A stretch of 64,000 bases of DNA from Cryptomeria japonica (lineage: Eukaryota > Streptophyta > Pinopsida > Cupressales > Cupressaceae), in NCBI RefSeq assembly GCF_030272615.1, contig NC_081408.1, positions 62,184,614 through 62,248,613 on the forward strand, read 5' to 3'. Shown piece by piece: positions 47,892 to 59,605 of this stretch. The position numbers and the translations under genes were made by a program. The notes under the pieces are model-generated. The model did no database searches, was not told the DNA's origin, and saw nothing but the letters and a program-made list of their open reading frames with translations. Positions within the stretch are counted from its first letter, which is position 1, and the number at the start of each line of letters is the position of its first letter.

Positions 47892-49341
47892 TGTAGTCAC
47901 ACAAATCTATCCAGCTTAATTAAATGAATATTCGCTATTTATTTGGTTAAAAATCCACTAGCCATCAGTTAATTAAATTAATATTTAATTAATTCATCTC
48001 CAAACATTCTCCTATTAATTAAATAAATTATTCAATTTATTTTAATTAATTCATTAAATCCAATTCCAATCAATTAAATAAATAAAATCAATTTATTTAA
48101 TTAAAATCCCCCTTTTCCTCTTTTAAATAAATTAACATTTATTTAAATCATTTTAAAAACCTCCCCCACTTGCATTTTCCTACAAATGCAACTTGCACAC
48201 ATTTATTGAAATAAATGAATTTTTATTTTAATAAAATCCTATTTTCCCTCACCCACCAAATCCACTTGCAAAAATCTAATCCCCTTCTAGATTCTTCTAA
48301 CCCCTTCCTAATTAGCCTAATCCATTCCCTAATTATTGTCACATTCCTAAGCAAAATGGAGTCACTTCTCAAAGACCCCAAAGTCTTTGATAACCATTAA
48401 AGGTTTTCAACCTTCAACCACTTAAATCCTCAAAGTCTTTGATAGCCATTAAAGGCTTCCAACTTTCAACCACTTAATTCCCCAAAGTCTCCAATAACCA
48501 TTAATGGTTAACCCAAACCCTCCTACATGGTTAAAACATTTGTTTTGACTCAACCTCTACCCAACCCAAGGGTCTCATCAAGCCTTTAATGCTTTGACCA
48601 TGATTATCTCTTAATCATTTGCACAAAGGTTTATCCTTGGATTAACTCTTAATCCAATGGATAATCTTAATTTAGGCTTGACCCTTAGCCTTTAGATAAC
48701 CATGAAGTCTTCTCAGGCCTTTAATGCCTCCAACCTCTTCTCTCAACCCAATCCTGTGTTGACACTTGTCACCATTTTATTGGTGTAAATTGTGCACATG
48801 GATTCCCAACTTTCAAGCTTGACCCTTGATTAAACCTTTCAATCCTGGCCATCCATTGCTTCATTTTTCCTATAAATAGAGCCCATTCCTTCATAATCCA
48901 AATCCTGAAAACTTGTATGCATTTAGGCTATAGACATTTTTAGAGAGCATTTAGCATAGCATAACTAAAATCTTGTTTTTTGGTAAAATCAATCATTTTA
49001 GCATCAATAGTATATTATTTAGCTTTTCATTTTATATTTGAAGCTTAATACTACAATCTCAATCCTCCATAAGCATCCATAGTGCAAAAAGCTGCTGAGA
49101 GCTACACTATTTTGGAACTTGGAGAGGAGAGGAACAAGGGAGAAGAAGCTAAGGTCATGCTAAGAGGCAGTTGGAGATGTCTCATAATCTTTGTTTTGTT
49201 TATTAGATACATTAGCATGCTTTTTAGTGTCTCTTTTGGTATGCCTTCATAGATTAGTTTTTGATTAACTAACACTAATGTTTTGTGTGTTTTTATGTTA
49301 TTTTATCTTAGACTAACCTTGTGCCATTTAGGAGGGCATCA
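47892..49341 (+). mobile_element. Solo B-type LTR inserted in element E
   Basis: It starts TGTAGTCACACAAATC, ends GGGCATCA and matches 18228-19612 along its length. Flanks AGTTT (47887-47891) and AGTTC (49342-49346) are a target duplication with one change. No internal region is present, so it arose by LTR-LTR recombination after insertion. TATAAATAG is at 48871-48879. It carries a tandem repeat of about 56 bp (CAAAGTCTTTGATARCCATT, about 48366-48510) that is not repeated in this way in the other copy. Confidence 0.9.
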
Positions 49342-49586
49342 AGTTCTTTATTTTCTTTTTGGCATTATTGTCAAAGGGGGAGAAGACCTACAGGGGGGGA
49401 GAAGACTACTATAAAGGGGAGAAGACTAAGAGAAAACTGAGCAGACTACAGATTGGGAAGAAGACTGAAGAAATGAGGAGAAGTCTAATGTATGGGGGAG
49501 AGCATTTTAGCATTTCAGAATCATAGCAATCTAAATCTATTAAGGTCAAATCAATTGGTTTTGCCATCAATGCCAAAGGGGGTGAT
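49342..49586 (+). promoter_or_regulatory. Element E 3' untranslated region and polypurine tract
   Basis: It resumes after the solo LTR with TTCTTTTTGGCATTATTGTC and several GGGGGAGAAGAC-type purine runs. It ends in GCCAAAGGGGGTGAT (49572-49586) directly before the 3' LTR. Confidence 0.85.
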
Positions 49587-51078
49587 TGTTAGCAATATTG
49601 CACTATAACAGACAATGAAAGATTGTTGGCATTTCTTAAGGATATTGAGAAAGTTGTTGATGATTATGGATATAACTGATTAAAGATGTTTTACTATCTT
49701 GATATTATTATTTTGTCATTGATGTCAAGAAATTGATTTTCTAATTCAGTATGATGTTGCCATTTCTTGAGAAGTATCATATGAAGATTATAAAGATGTC
49801 GGTAAAAGACACAGGAAAGAATATGATGAATAAGGTATTCAATGAGCAACTACTATCGAGTCAGACAATGATGAGATCATGATGTTTTATATTGTTTTAA
49901 CATCATACATATGTTGTAAATTGTAAAGGTTAATACTATACTATGTTATCAAGAAAGGAACCTAGTTGGTAAACCCTAAGGTTATCACTATCGGTTAATG
50001 AAGGCAGAATGTCTACCGAGTGGAGTTTAGTATTCACTGAGTTGTTACTGAGTTGTAACCGAGCTATAACAAAATGCATTAAATGTTTACATGTGGTATT
50101 TAATGAAGGAAGCTGATCAGCTGGAGCAGATTAAATGATTGGTAAGTCATGGAAGAAGTTTGTTAACAAATCTAAGGCAAAGGAAAGTTGGCATGAAGAT
50201 CTATAGCTCAGATTGAACCACAGTACCTTGGCACAAGTTCCAAGGTGGGGTAAAACATTTTCAAATCAAAAGATACATTGAACCTGGACAAGATCAAAGA
50301 TCTGATAGCTATGATTGATCATAGGAAATGTGATCAAGGAGATTAAGTGGTTACCTAATTGTTTATAAATTGGAAACTATTGATAAACAATGTATGCGGG
50401 CAAGTGTATGCACAGGGATGCTACATAGTGATTACCAAGAACAAAAGATTGAATACCTATTGGAATAACAGAGTATAGAAGCCCAATAGATAGACAAGAT
50501 TAGGTCTATGTCTAGATTGTATTGAACAAATAGGAATCTGCTTTAGCATTTTAGATGTAAAGTTGCAGATAGATTTTTTTTACTGTTATTTTGTGAAAGT
50601 GACAAAAATCTCTTAACCAAGTGGACTTAACAGTCTTATATGTAAACCCTCTAGCAAGGTGACATTTTGATTGAATGTTTGAAATCCTTTAACAAGGTCA
50701 CTTCTAACAAAGTGAAGATCCTAACAGATCTGAGGGAAATCCCTTAACTGGGTCACATCTAGCAATGTGTTTGCAATCTTTAATAGGATTTGCTTTTAAC
50801 CGAGCATACTCTAGAAGAGTATATTTCTTAGTGGGTCCAAAATCTCATAGTGGTTTTTCCCTATTTGGGTTTCCACGTTAAATCTGGTGTTATGAGGTTT
50901 ATATTGTTCATATGCTTTTGAGTTTGCATATTTAACAGTTTTGGTTATATTACTAATATATATGTTACCGAGGTTGAATCTGATATTTTTATGGATGATT
51001 AAGTTTGTATGATTCACCCCCCCCCTCTCATCTTGTTGGCTATTAGTTTTGTACTTATATTAAGTATCAGAACTATCA
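49587..51078 (+). mobile_element. 3' LTR of element E
   Basis: It starts TGTTAGCAATATTGC and ends AACTATCA, aligned end to end with the 5' LTR apart from scattered substitutions and a few short indels. It is followed by the AATGA duplication. Confidence 0.95.
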
Positions 51079-51083
51079 AATGA

Positions 51084-54041
51084 GGCACCATGCATGGTCA
51101 AAGGCAAAGGGTCCATCTCTCTGAATGGAAAGAGTAATGGTGACAATGTGTACTAGGTTGATGGTCTCAGACACAACCTTCTTAGTGTTGCCTAGTTGAA
51201 TGACAGTGGCCTCACTCTAGAATTCAAGAATGGAGTCTACGGAATCAAAGGAAAAGAGGGTGAATTGGTGGCCACCACCATGCAGACCAAAGGTAACCTA
51301 TTTTATCTAAATTCAAATATAAGTACATGTCTTATGGCTAAGTTTGATGATAGCTGGATACGGCATAGGAGACTCTACCATGTAAACTTTGATAACATTA
51401 TGAAGGCTAGTAAGACCAAGGTAGTTAGAGGGTTGCCGGTACTAAGAAAACTAGATAATACCTTGTACAAAGAGTGTCAATTGGGGAAAATGTCTTCCTC
51501 AACCTTTAAAGGTAAATCTTTCCCTACTGACAACTTGCTTGATCTTGTGCATACTGATTTGTGTGGTCCTATGAAAACTAGAAGTGTGCAGGGTGATAGG
51601 TACTTCATGGTTCTCATTAATGACTACTCAAGAATGATGTGGGTCACATTCTTGAAAGACAAGTCTGAAGCCTTTGTGAAATTCAAAGCTTTCAGAGCAT
51701 TAGTGGAGAAGGAAAGTGGTAAAAGGATCAAGTGTCTCAGAACTGATCAAGGAGGGGAATTCACTTCCGGTGAATTCAACAAGTATTGTGAAGAATTTGG
51801 CATTAAGAGGCAACTGTCTACCCCCTAGACTCCATAGTAGAATGGCCTAGCATAGAGGAATAACCGGACTATGGTTGAAGCAACTAGAACCATGTTGATT
51901 CAAGGAAAGGTAGCTCACACCATTTGGAGAGAAACGGTGAGCACTGCAGTCTACACAATGAACTGGGTACTCATCAATAAAGGTAAGGACAAAAATCCTT
52001 ATGAGTATTGGACCAGTAAGACACTTGTGGTTAGCTACTTTAGGGTGTTTGGTAGCAAATGTTACATCAAGAGGAGTGAACATCAGGGAAAATTTGAAGC
52101 TAAATGTGATGAGGGAATATTCCTAGGATATTCCACCAAGAGTAAAGCTCTCAAGTGTTACAACAATAGGACTGAGAGAATTATGGAAAGTATCAATGTA
52201 AGAGTTGATGAATCCTCTGAGAAAACTGAGGAAACTGACAGTAAGCAAACTGTAAATGAACTGGTTGCAACCTTTTGGGAACCGGTTGTCAGTAAACCAA
52301 GTACCAGTAACAATGTTCCTGAATCGGTGAATGCTGATACCGATGAAGATGAGGATGAAGAGGAAAAACAAGAAGAACCTATTAAGACCATTCCTCGATA
52401 TATGTCAAGTTGAATCATGATCCTAAGTAGATCATAGTAGATAAGGATGCAGGAATCCTTACAAGAAGAAAGATTAGAGAAAACTCATGTATGATCTCTG
52501 AATTTGAGCCCAAATCATTCAAAGAGGCTCATAAAGATGAAGACTGGATCAAGGCAATGGAAGAGAAACTTGACAAGATAGAGAAAAATGGTACATGATC
52601 CTTGGTACCTAGACCAGAGCATAAAAATGTCATTGGCACCAAATGGTTGTTCAGAAACAAGCTTAATTAGGATGGCACAGTGATTAGGAATAAAGCTAGA
52701 TTGGTGTGCAAAGGGTATGCTCAAGAAGAAGGAGAAGACTATGGAGAAACCTTTGCCCCTATAGCTAGATTGGAAGGAGTTCATATGCTTCTTGCATATG
52801 CAGCTTTTAAAGGGTTCAAAGTATATCAAATGGATGTAAAATCTGCATTCCTAAATGGTATACTTGAAGAGGAGGTGTATATTGAGCAACCAGATGGGTT
52901 TCCCCTATCTGAAGATATTGACATGGTATGTAGGCTACATAAAGCTTTATATGGTCTAAAGCAAGCACCTAGGGCATGGTATGAGCACCTACATTCACAT
53001 CTTGTGAAGATTGGATTTGAAAGAACAAGTGAAGATAGAAATATCTACTTGAAGTTTGAAGGAGATCAGACCCTGATCTGTGAGGTTTTTGTTGATGACA
53101 TTATCTTTGGTGGAGATGACAAGATGAGTCATGAGTTTGCTGATGAGATGAAGAAAGAGTTTGAGATGTCACTCATAGGGGAGATTAAGTTCTTCATTTC
53201 ACTATAGATCTAGTAGATGAAAGATGGAATCTTTATCACTCAGTCCAAATATGTCAAAGAGGTGTTGAAGACCTTTGGCATGGAAGATAGAAAACCAGTT
53301 GGTACACCGATGGTGACCAGTTGCAAATTGTCAAAAGAAGATGATTCCGCACTGGTTGATGAGAAGGAATACCAATCAATGATTGGTAAGTTGCATTATG
53401 TAGTGCATAGCAGACCAGATATTGCACATGTAGTTGGCATTACTACAAGGTTCTAGAAAAATCCAAGAGAATCCCACTTGGTTGTACTCAAGCGGATTCT
53501 TAGGTATCTGAAGGGAACAATTGATTATGGATTGTGGTACCCATACAACAATGATTTCAATCTGAAAGTGTTCACAGATGCTGATTGGGTAGGTAATGTG
53601 GATGACCGGAAAAGCACAACTAGTGGTGCATTCTTTCTCGATGGTAGACTAGTCTCATGGATGAGTAAAAAGCAGAATTGTATCTCTCAGTTTATAGTGG
53701 AAGCAGAATATGTTGTAGCTTTCATGAACTACACTCAAACAATTTGGATGAAGCATGTACTGGAAGGCTTCAAAATCCATGTATTTGAACCAGTAAGTAT
53801 ATTCTGTGATAACACAAGTGCTATCAATATCTCAAAGAATCTAGTTTTACATTCTAGAACCAAGCATTTTGAGCTTAAGTATCATTTCTTGAGGGAAAAG
53901 GTTTAGAATAAAGAGATTGCATTGGAACATGTTTCCATTAAGGAGCAGTTAGCAGACATATTCACCAAGCCTCTCCCAAAGACTACATTTGTGCATTTAA
54001 GAGGTGAATTGGGGGTACTGCCCCTTGAAGAGGTGAACTAA
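51084..54041 (+). pseudogene. Element D protease end, integrase, reverse transcriptase, RNase H (broken)
   Basis: The reading resumes with GGCACCATGC, then VDGLRHNLLSVA. Integrase shows the zinc-binding stretch (HRRLYHVNF, KECQLGKM), LVHTDLCGPMKTR (Asp) and CLRTDQGGEFTSGEF (Asp), but the TPQQNG...E segment is destroyed by stops at about 51826-51856. A frameshift near 52400 leads to RT with [47 protein letters not shown] and FVDDIIFGG. Stops occur in the connection (53205-53216). RNase H has FTDADWVGN, RKSTTSGAFFLDG and FCDNTSAINIS, but the usual TGEAEY has become IVEAEY. It ends at TAA 54039-54041. Confidence 0.92.
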
Positions 54042-54286
54042 AGGTATATTCTCCACATCAGTCATGTATTGCATAGTCAAATATTTCTTCAAGATTGATG
54101 TGTTGAAGGATGCTACTCCTCAGGGGGAGCAGCATAATGGAACAGGGATGCTTCTGCCTCGACTTTGGTATTGTTGTCAAAGGGAGAGAAGGAGTGAAGC
54201 GTAAAAGATATCTGCAGAAAATGGGGGAGAAGCTATGAAGCAGAGAGATATCTTTGTATATTGCCATCAATGCCAAAGGGGGAGAT
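54042..54286 (+). promoter_or_regulatory. Element D 3' untranslated region and polypurine tract
   Basis: This is a short non-coding stretch with purine runs, ending in GCCAAAGGGGGAGAT (54272-54286) at the LTR boundary, almost identical to the element E tract. Confidence 0.88.
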
Positions 54287-57200
54287 TGTTGGCATTTATG
54301 TGAACCGGTATAAGGACATAATGATATTGTATGTTGTCATTGATGTTAACATGTGATATGAAATGAACTAGCATATGTGATATGTGAGAAGAGAGAATCG
54401 ACATATGTGTGAACTGATGCCAAAGTGAAGTGGTATATTTGTTCAAAGATGAACTGGCATGTCAAGGTGAACTGACATGTAGCTATGAGAACCGACACAT
54501 TGAAGCATTGTATGACTACCGATTGGTAGGTAGTTTTCACTTTAGGATTTCTGGTTGGAATACCTCAAGCCTATGTGACTCAATTGGTGATCTTTGTGTG
54601 ATGAGTTAGTAGTATAATGGAGAACAGATTGTGTTGCCACATAAGCTCTATGCATGTGAAGGATCTTGCATGAAGAAGACTATCTCTATCTACCTTGGGA
54701 ATGTGCGAAGTTTCTCAAACGATGATAATGCATGATGGGTTATCAGTTACCATGAAATCGATGGATAATGGACAATGGAGAATGTCTTGAGATCGATTCA
54801 AGATTGTTGCATTTAATGTAGTATGATTCAACAGTCAAGATTGAATCGTTTGAATTACTTAACCTAACAGGTTTAGGTTTTAGGGTTTTTGCTACTGACT
54901 TGTCTGTTTCCTATAAGGTCGATGTTGTGTTTCTTTCTAAGGTTGTTGGCAAAATTTGTGTGTGTGTATCCAAGGGAAGTGATACGTGATTCTTGCCAGA
55001 CTAAAGGAGAAAAGAGATACCTGCAAAGTGAATGTGCAGAAGGTGAAGAGGAGCCAAAATGGATCTTCATTAGCATTGAGTGCTATTACCAAATCATTGT
55101 AATTCTTGTTGATCTTTAACCACTTCAACAGTTGTGAAATCCCTTAACAGGGTAGCCTTAACCAACTTGATACAAATCCCTTAACAGGGTAGCTTTAACC
55201 AAGTTGATTCAAATCCCTTAATAGGGTAACTCGAAGTTATTGAGTTCTGGGAAGCTATAGAGCTTTGGAGATCCTTTAGCTATTGAGTTCTTGAAATCCT
55301 CTAACAAGGTAACCCTAACTGGGTTTAACCCTTAACCGAGTATTATAGCCATCCCTTAACCAGGTGATCCCTAATAGGATTGGTTCCTAGCAGAACCTAT
55401 TGTAATGTCTTTAACCAGTTAAGGCTCCTAACAGAGCGGACTTCTAAAGAGTTGAAAAATAGCTTGTGGGTATTCATCCCCACTGTGGTTTTTCCCAGTT
55501 GGGTTTCCATGTGAAAAATATGTGTGCCATGTGTGATGCTTTTATCTTGTGATGCTTTGTTATTACCTGTTAAGCATGTGATGGTTCTATGTTTTATGCT
55601 TAACTATAAAACATATTGAACTGTGTGGGAGAAAAAGTGACACTAAGCAAACATGCCCTAATCTCACTTTCAAGCACACATTTGTGGAATACGAAAGAGC
55701 CTAGAGGTATCACACAATTGGCTACTTCTTTTTGTGGAAGAGAGAGCCACGGGCTACCTATTAGGATTTCTATTCCTTTGTTGTAATTGAAAGATGAAAT
55801 GATGCAAGTTCAATCCCTAACCCCAAAGTGTAAGTATGAACTAATAACAAGATTACAGAATTGAACTTAAATGATGGAAAGCTGTAAACACAAGAATAAG
55901 ACAAGAATGCAAATACGTACCTGGAGTAAAAATCTGAGTGAAAATGTTCAGAACGGGGCGCGAGCGCCACTGTCCTGATTCTGCCCCTGAAACTGCTTCG
56001 AAAACTGTTGTTTTACACTCTGGAAAAGCTATCAAAAATGCTGAAAAATGCTGTCTGTCAGGAGGACCAGGGCGCCTAGCACCCCTGTCCCAGGGACTAG
56101 GGTGCCTAGCGCCCCTGTCTTGGTAGGACCAGGGTGCCCCACGCCCCTGTCCTGGGTTTCTGCTCTGCAATTTGGTGTGGAGTTCTGTCTCAGTCTGCTC
56201 TTCCCGGATCTGTACCCTGCGGCGTTGTCCGAGTCCCGAAACCTGCACTTATATCTGAAAAGGTGTTTTGGGCGGCTATATAGGGTTTTGCCTTAGTCAA
56301 ACCCCTGCTTCGGTGATTTCCACCTCCACGAATAGCCAAGTTGTATTGTAAAATGTATTGTGTGTGCAGACCTAGTGTGTGTGCAAGGTCCTAAAATGCA
56401 AGAAAGCAAACTAGAGCAACCTAGAAAGTAAACCCTAATTGCTTGTAAATGATAATGTAAATGCTCTAAATCAAGATGCAAAGTGATCTAAAGCATGAAT
56501 AAGAGATATATTGAAGCTTATGCAAAGACATGAAAACAACATGAAATCATAGCCAACCCTCAAGGGAGGAGTACAAGCCAATCTTCAGTCGGTAATCTCC
56601 TATTGTTCTTCAATGTCTTCCAAGCCCTAAATGGATGAATGAAATTGATGAATGCTTGATAGATGGATGTTGAGTGTTGTTGAAGTCTTCAAAGATCTGT
56701 TCTTTCACTGCATAGAAGGTCCCTGAAAACAAGATTCGGATCCTTTCAAATGAAGAAAGAGAGCTCTTATATATGAAACCCTAGGTCGTAATTTCATCTT
56801 TTGGCCGACCTAGAGATTGAATATCCCACCAATTTCTTGGGGTTAAGCTTTATTTTATGATTGGATCGTGCTCCTAAAATTTTGGGAAAAATGTCCGGGA
56901 CCATGTTGCACTCCGGGCGCCATGGTCCCGACAACTTTTCACCAAATTTTCAGGACTATCGGATATGATGATTTTAGAGAGAATCCCGAAGTTACAAGTG
57001 ATTTCGAGATGTTTTGACCCTCGAAATCAAGCCCCCAATTTCAAAATAGGACCTAATTAGGGTTTTTGATTAAATGATGTATTGGAGGAATAAAATGAAA
57101 AGGGCACACTTTAATGACAGGGCCCAACTTTATGATGTAGGAAATGATAAAATAGGACCTTAGACCTAATTAATTTAATTAATTAAGTGCTAAAGGGGAA

Positions 57201-57580
57201 ATGCAATGCAAAATACAAAATGCGCCAAGGCCGGTGCTAAACTAGGTGTGAAATTGTACCACCCTAGCAAGTGCGTACAATTTACGACGCTACATGAACT
57301 AACTATTGTGAAGATCTGATGATAGTTTACCTGTTCATGCATGAGGGTGTAATTGTACTATAGTATTGAGCTAAGAGGACAGCTTAGTGAGTAACTGGTC
57401 TATGATTGCTTTAGTTGTTCTGGGTCTTACCGGTTGCACTTTGTTTCAACCAGTATCACTATTTGCTAGTCATTTGGAGTATTTGCTGTCAAACCAGTTT
57501 TGAACTGTATTTTTGTTTCTACTGATTCACCCCCCCTCTGAGTACCAGTTTGGTACTATTCATTCATCTTTGAGTTATCA
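54287..57580 (+). mobile_element. 3' LTR of element D, interrupted by a solo A-type LTR
   Basis: The LTR runs 54287-55621, is interrupted, and resumes at 57300 (57295-57299 is the duplicated target TGAAC). It ends GAGTTATCA at 57580. It starts with intact TGTTGGCATTTATGTG. The 37-bp CCCTTAACAGGGT repeat is at 55141, 55178 and 55215. Confidence 0.93.
55622..57294 (-). mobile_element. Solo A-type LTR, inverted, in the element D 3' LTR
   Basis: It is bounded by TGTGTGGGAG and GACGCTACA and is the reverse complement of 8850-10499 along its length. The perfect 5-bp target duplication TGAAC is at 55617-55621 and 57295-57299; the intact D 5' LTR shows the empty site near 40425-40435. A TATATAAG box (minus strand, about 56773-56766) and GGGCGCC/GGACCAGGG motifs (56060-56160) are present. 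Confidence 0.96.
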
Positions 57581-57585
57581 TTTTT

Positions 57586-57868
57586 ATACATCAATTGCCA
57601 ACTCTTCAAATCTCATCAAACATTTCTTCATCATGTATGACTCTATATTTAGAACAAATCTAATGAATTTGGCAAAGAACCTTTGAAGAGTAGAGCATTC
57701 TGCTAAAAATTTGCATTTAGTCAACAAATCAATCATGGAGGAAAGATCAATCCTACATTCTTTCCCAATGAGTGCATCACTTACAACATACCCCGATTTG
57801 AGCCGCCAACCCCTGAGCAACACATCAAAGAGGATTTTATCACCTTTATCACATAAAGCTTCTACTAG
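57586..57868. other. Element F leader end, with unassigned antisense ORF
   Basis: This segment joins the leader left of element D to gag. A minus-strand frame of 110 codons (57916-57584) covers it; it has a protein-like composition (MHFALFVLLRANNKRHLVEA at its start) but no recognised domain. On the plus strand only short frames exist. Confidence 0.5.
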
Positions 57869-59605
57869 ATGCCTCTTGTTATTCGCTCTCAACAAAACAA
57901 ACAAAGCGAAATGCAATTAGTATCCAGCATGAATCAAAGATTATCAAATCCTTTCAAGCATCCAAATCTAGAGGACACCAAAATTTCTGAGGAACTTCTT
58001 GAAGAGTGTCAAGAAAGTGCTTCATTTCAAAAACTTGTGGAAAGACTCATGGAAAATGACAAGGAAAAATACCTACTCATGCTTACAATCAAAGGGGTTA
58101 AACTTCCCGAAGACTTTGACACAAACATGTTTAGAACAAAATCTCAACATTACGAATATCAAGAAGGACAATGAGAAGGAGAAGCACATGACCCTGAGCA
58201 AGATATTCCTAAACAAAACATACTGGAACAAAATACACCAAGACAAAACATCCCCAAGCAACACATCCCCAAGAAAAACATGTTGTTCCATACACCATTT
58301 CAACCTAGGATTAATGCAAGGGAAGAAATCTTCCCTCAGCAAAATAATGTGCCTTTGATTGCTCTTACTCAACAAATGCAAATGTTACAAAGACAAATGC
58401 AAGACATGCAACAAGGGACAACAGTACAGTATTCATTAAATGAAATTTTTCCTTATCCATTTGACAAAAGATTGAACATGGTACCTTTTCCTCCAAACTC
58501 AGACGTTCCCAAATTTGATAAGTATGATGGGAAAAATGATCCCCATGATCATGTTCAAGAATTCTGCACCATGAGTCTTAAATTTGCTCACGATGACACC
58601 TATTTGATGAGGTTATTCCCAAGAAGCTTGGGAGGACAAACAATGGAATGGTTATCCAAAATCATAGCTCCTGTCAGATCATTTGATGAACTGGTCAACA
58701 AATTCATAACTCAATATTCATATAACATTTAACATGCTATCACCATGCTAGATGTCTGTAACACCAAATACAAAAACAATGAAACATTCATGGTATTCCT
58801 TCAATGTTGGTGGCATATGGTTTCACGATATCCTTGAGATATCCCTAAAAAAGAGAAAATGGAAATCTTCATCGATAACTTGAATGGTGAGATGAGTTAT
58901 AGGCTCAAACTCCAATGCATACCCTCTTTCGCTAAATTTATTGAGAATGGCATTCAAGTAGAAGAAGCACGTGTCAAGAAGGGAACACTAAAATTCTTCA
59001 AAGAAGGAACAAGTTCATCAAACTACAACAACTTAGACAAATCCAGATTTTGGACCAGAAACAAAAACAATGGAAATGAAGGAGGCAATGAATCACATGA
59101 TCCAAAATCCAAGCAACCCATGCTCACATTATCAGGAAATCCTCAAGCTACAAAGAATCCCAAAGGTGCTAACCCAGAAACTAACACTTGCACACCAAAT
59201 ACCAATCAAGGTCAACCCAACACCAACAATGCTCAAAAAAATCATGCAAATCGAGGACCTAATAACAATTCATGAGGTAACACCAACAATTTTCAAAAAC
59301 GTGTCTACCCACCACTAGCACAATCACTGGAGTCAGCATTCAGAGAACTCCTGGCAAACAAAATTATCTCTTTACCAGCAATCAGCAACTATGAACCACA
59401 AATCAAACCACCTTGGTGGAATGACTCGCACTTTTGTGATTTTCATCGCAACAAAGCTCATCAAACAAATGATTGCATGAGACTGAAAAACATTGTTCAA
59501 GACATGATTGATAGAGGTGATTTAACGGTGGATGGTCTCAAGACTAATGGTGACCATGAAGCCTTTAAGAATCCTCTTCCAAATTACAACAAGGATGGAG
59601 CTTGA
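57869..59605 (+). pseudogene. Element F gag (several stops)
   Basis: One frame from about 57869 (the true start is uncertain) shows a helical N-terminal region, a KQNIPKQ-type Gln/Pro-rich linker, and the retrotransposon gag domain: VPKFDKYDGKNDPHDHVQEF, TYLMRLFPRSLGGQTMEWLS, then MEIFIDNLNGEMSYRLKLQC. An Asn-rich stretch leads to a zinc-finger-like FCDFHRNKAHQTNDCMRLKN. Stops are at about 58172, 58730, 58838, 59273 and 59603. Gag would form the particle shell around element RNA. Confidence 0.85.

Larger units (their letters stand above)
41916..51078 (+). mobile_element. Element E: Ty1/copia retrotransposon inserted in element D
   Basis: The 5' LTR is 41916-43422 (1507 bp) and the 3' LTR 49587-51078 (1492 bp), both TG...CA, with a perfect 5-bp target duplication AATGA at 41911-41915 and 51079-51083. 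The primer-binding site is at 43425-43436 and the polypurine tract at 49572-49586. A B-type solo LTR (47892-49341) sits in its 3' untranslated region. It is the most complete element here, but gag-pol has stops and frameshifts. Confidence 0.95.
39089..57580 (+). mobile_element. Element D: Ty1/copia retrotransposon, inserted in F, hosting element E
   Basis: The 5' LTR is 39089-40708, the internal region 40709-54286 (interrupted by E), and the 3' LTR 54287-57580 (interrupted by a solo A-type LTR). Target duplication TTTTT is present at 39084-39088 and 57581-57585. Removing the nested solo LTR and its duplication leaves a 3' LTR of about 1616 bp against 1620 bp for the 5' LTR. Gag and pol carry stops throughout. 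Confidence 0.93.
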
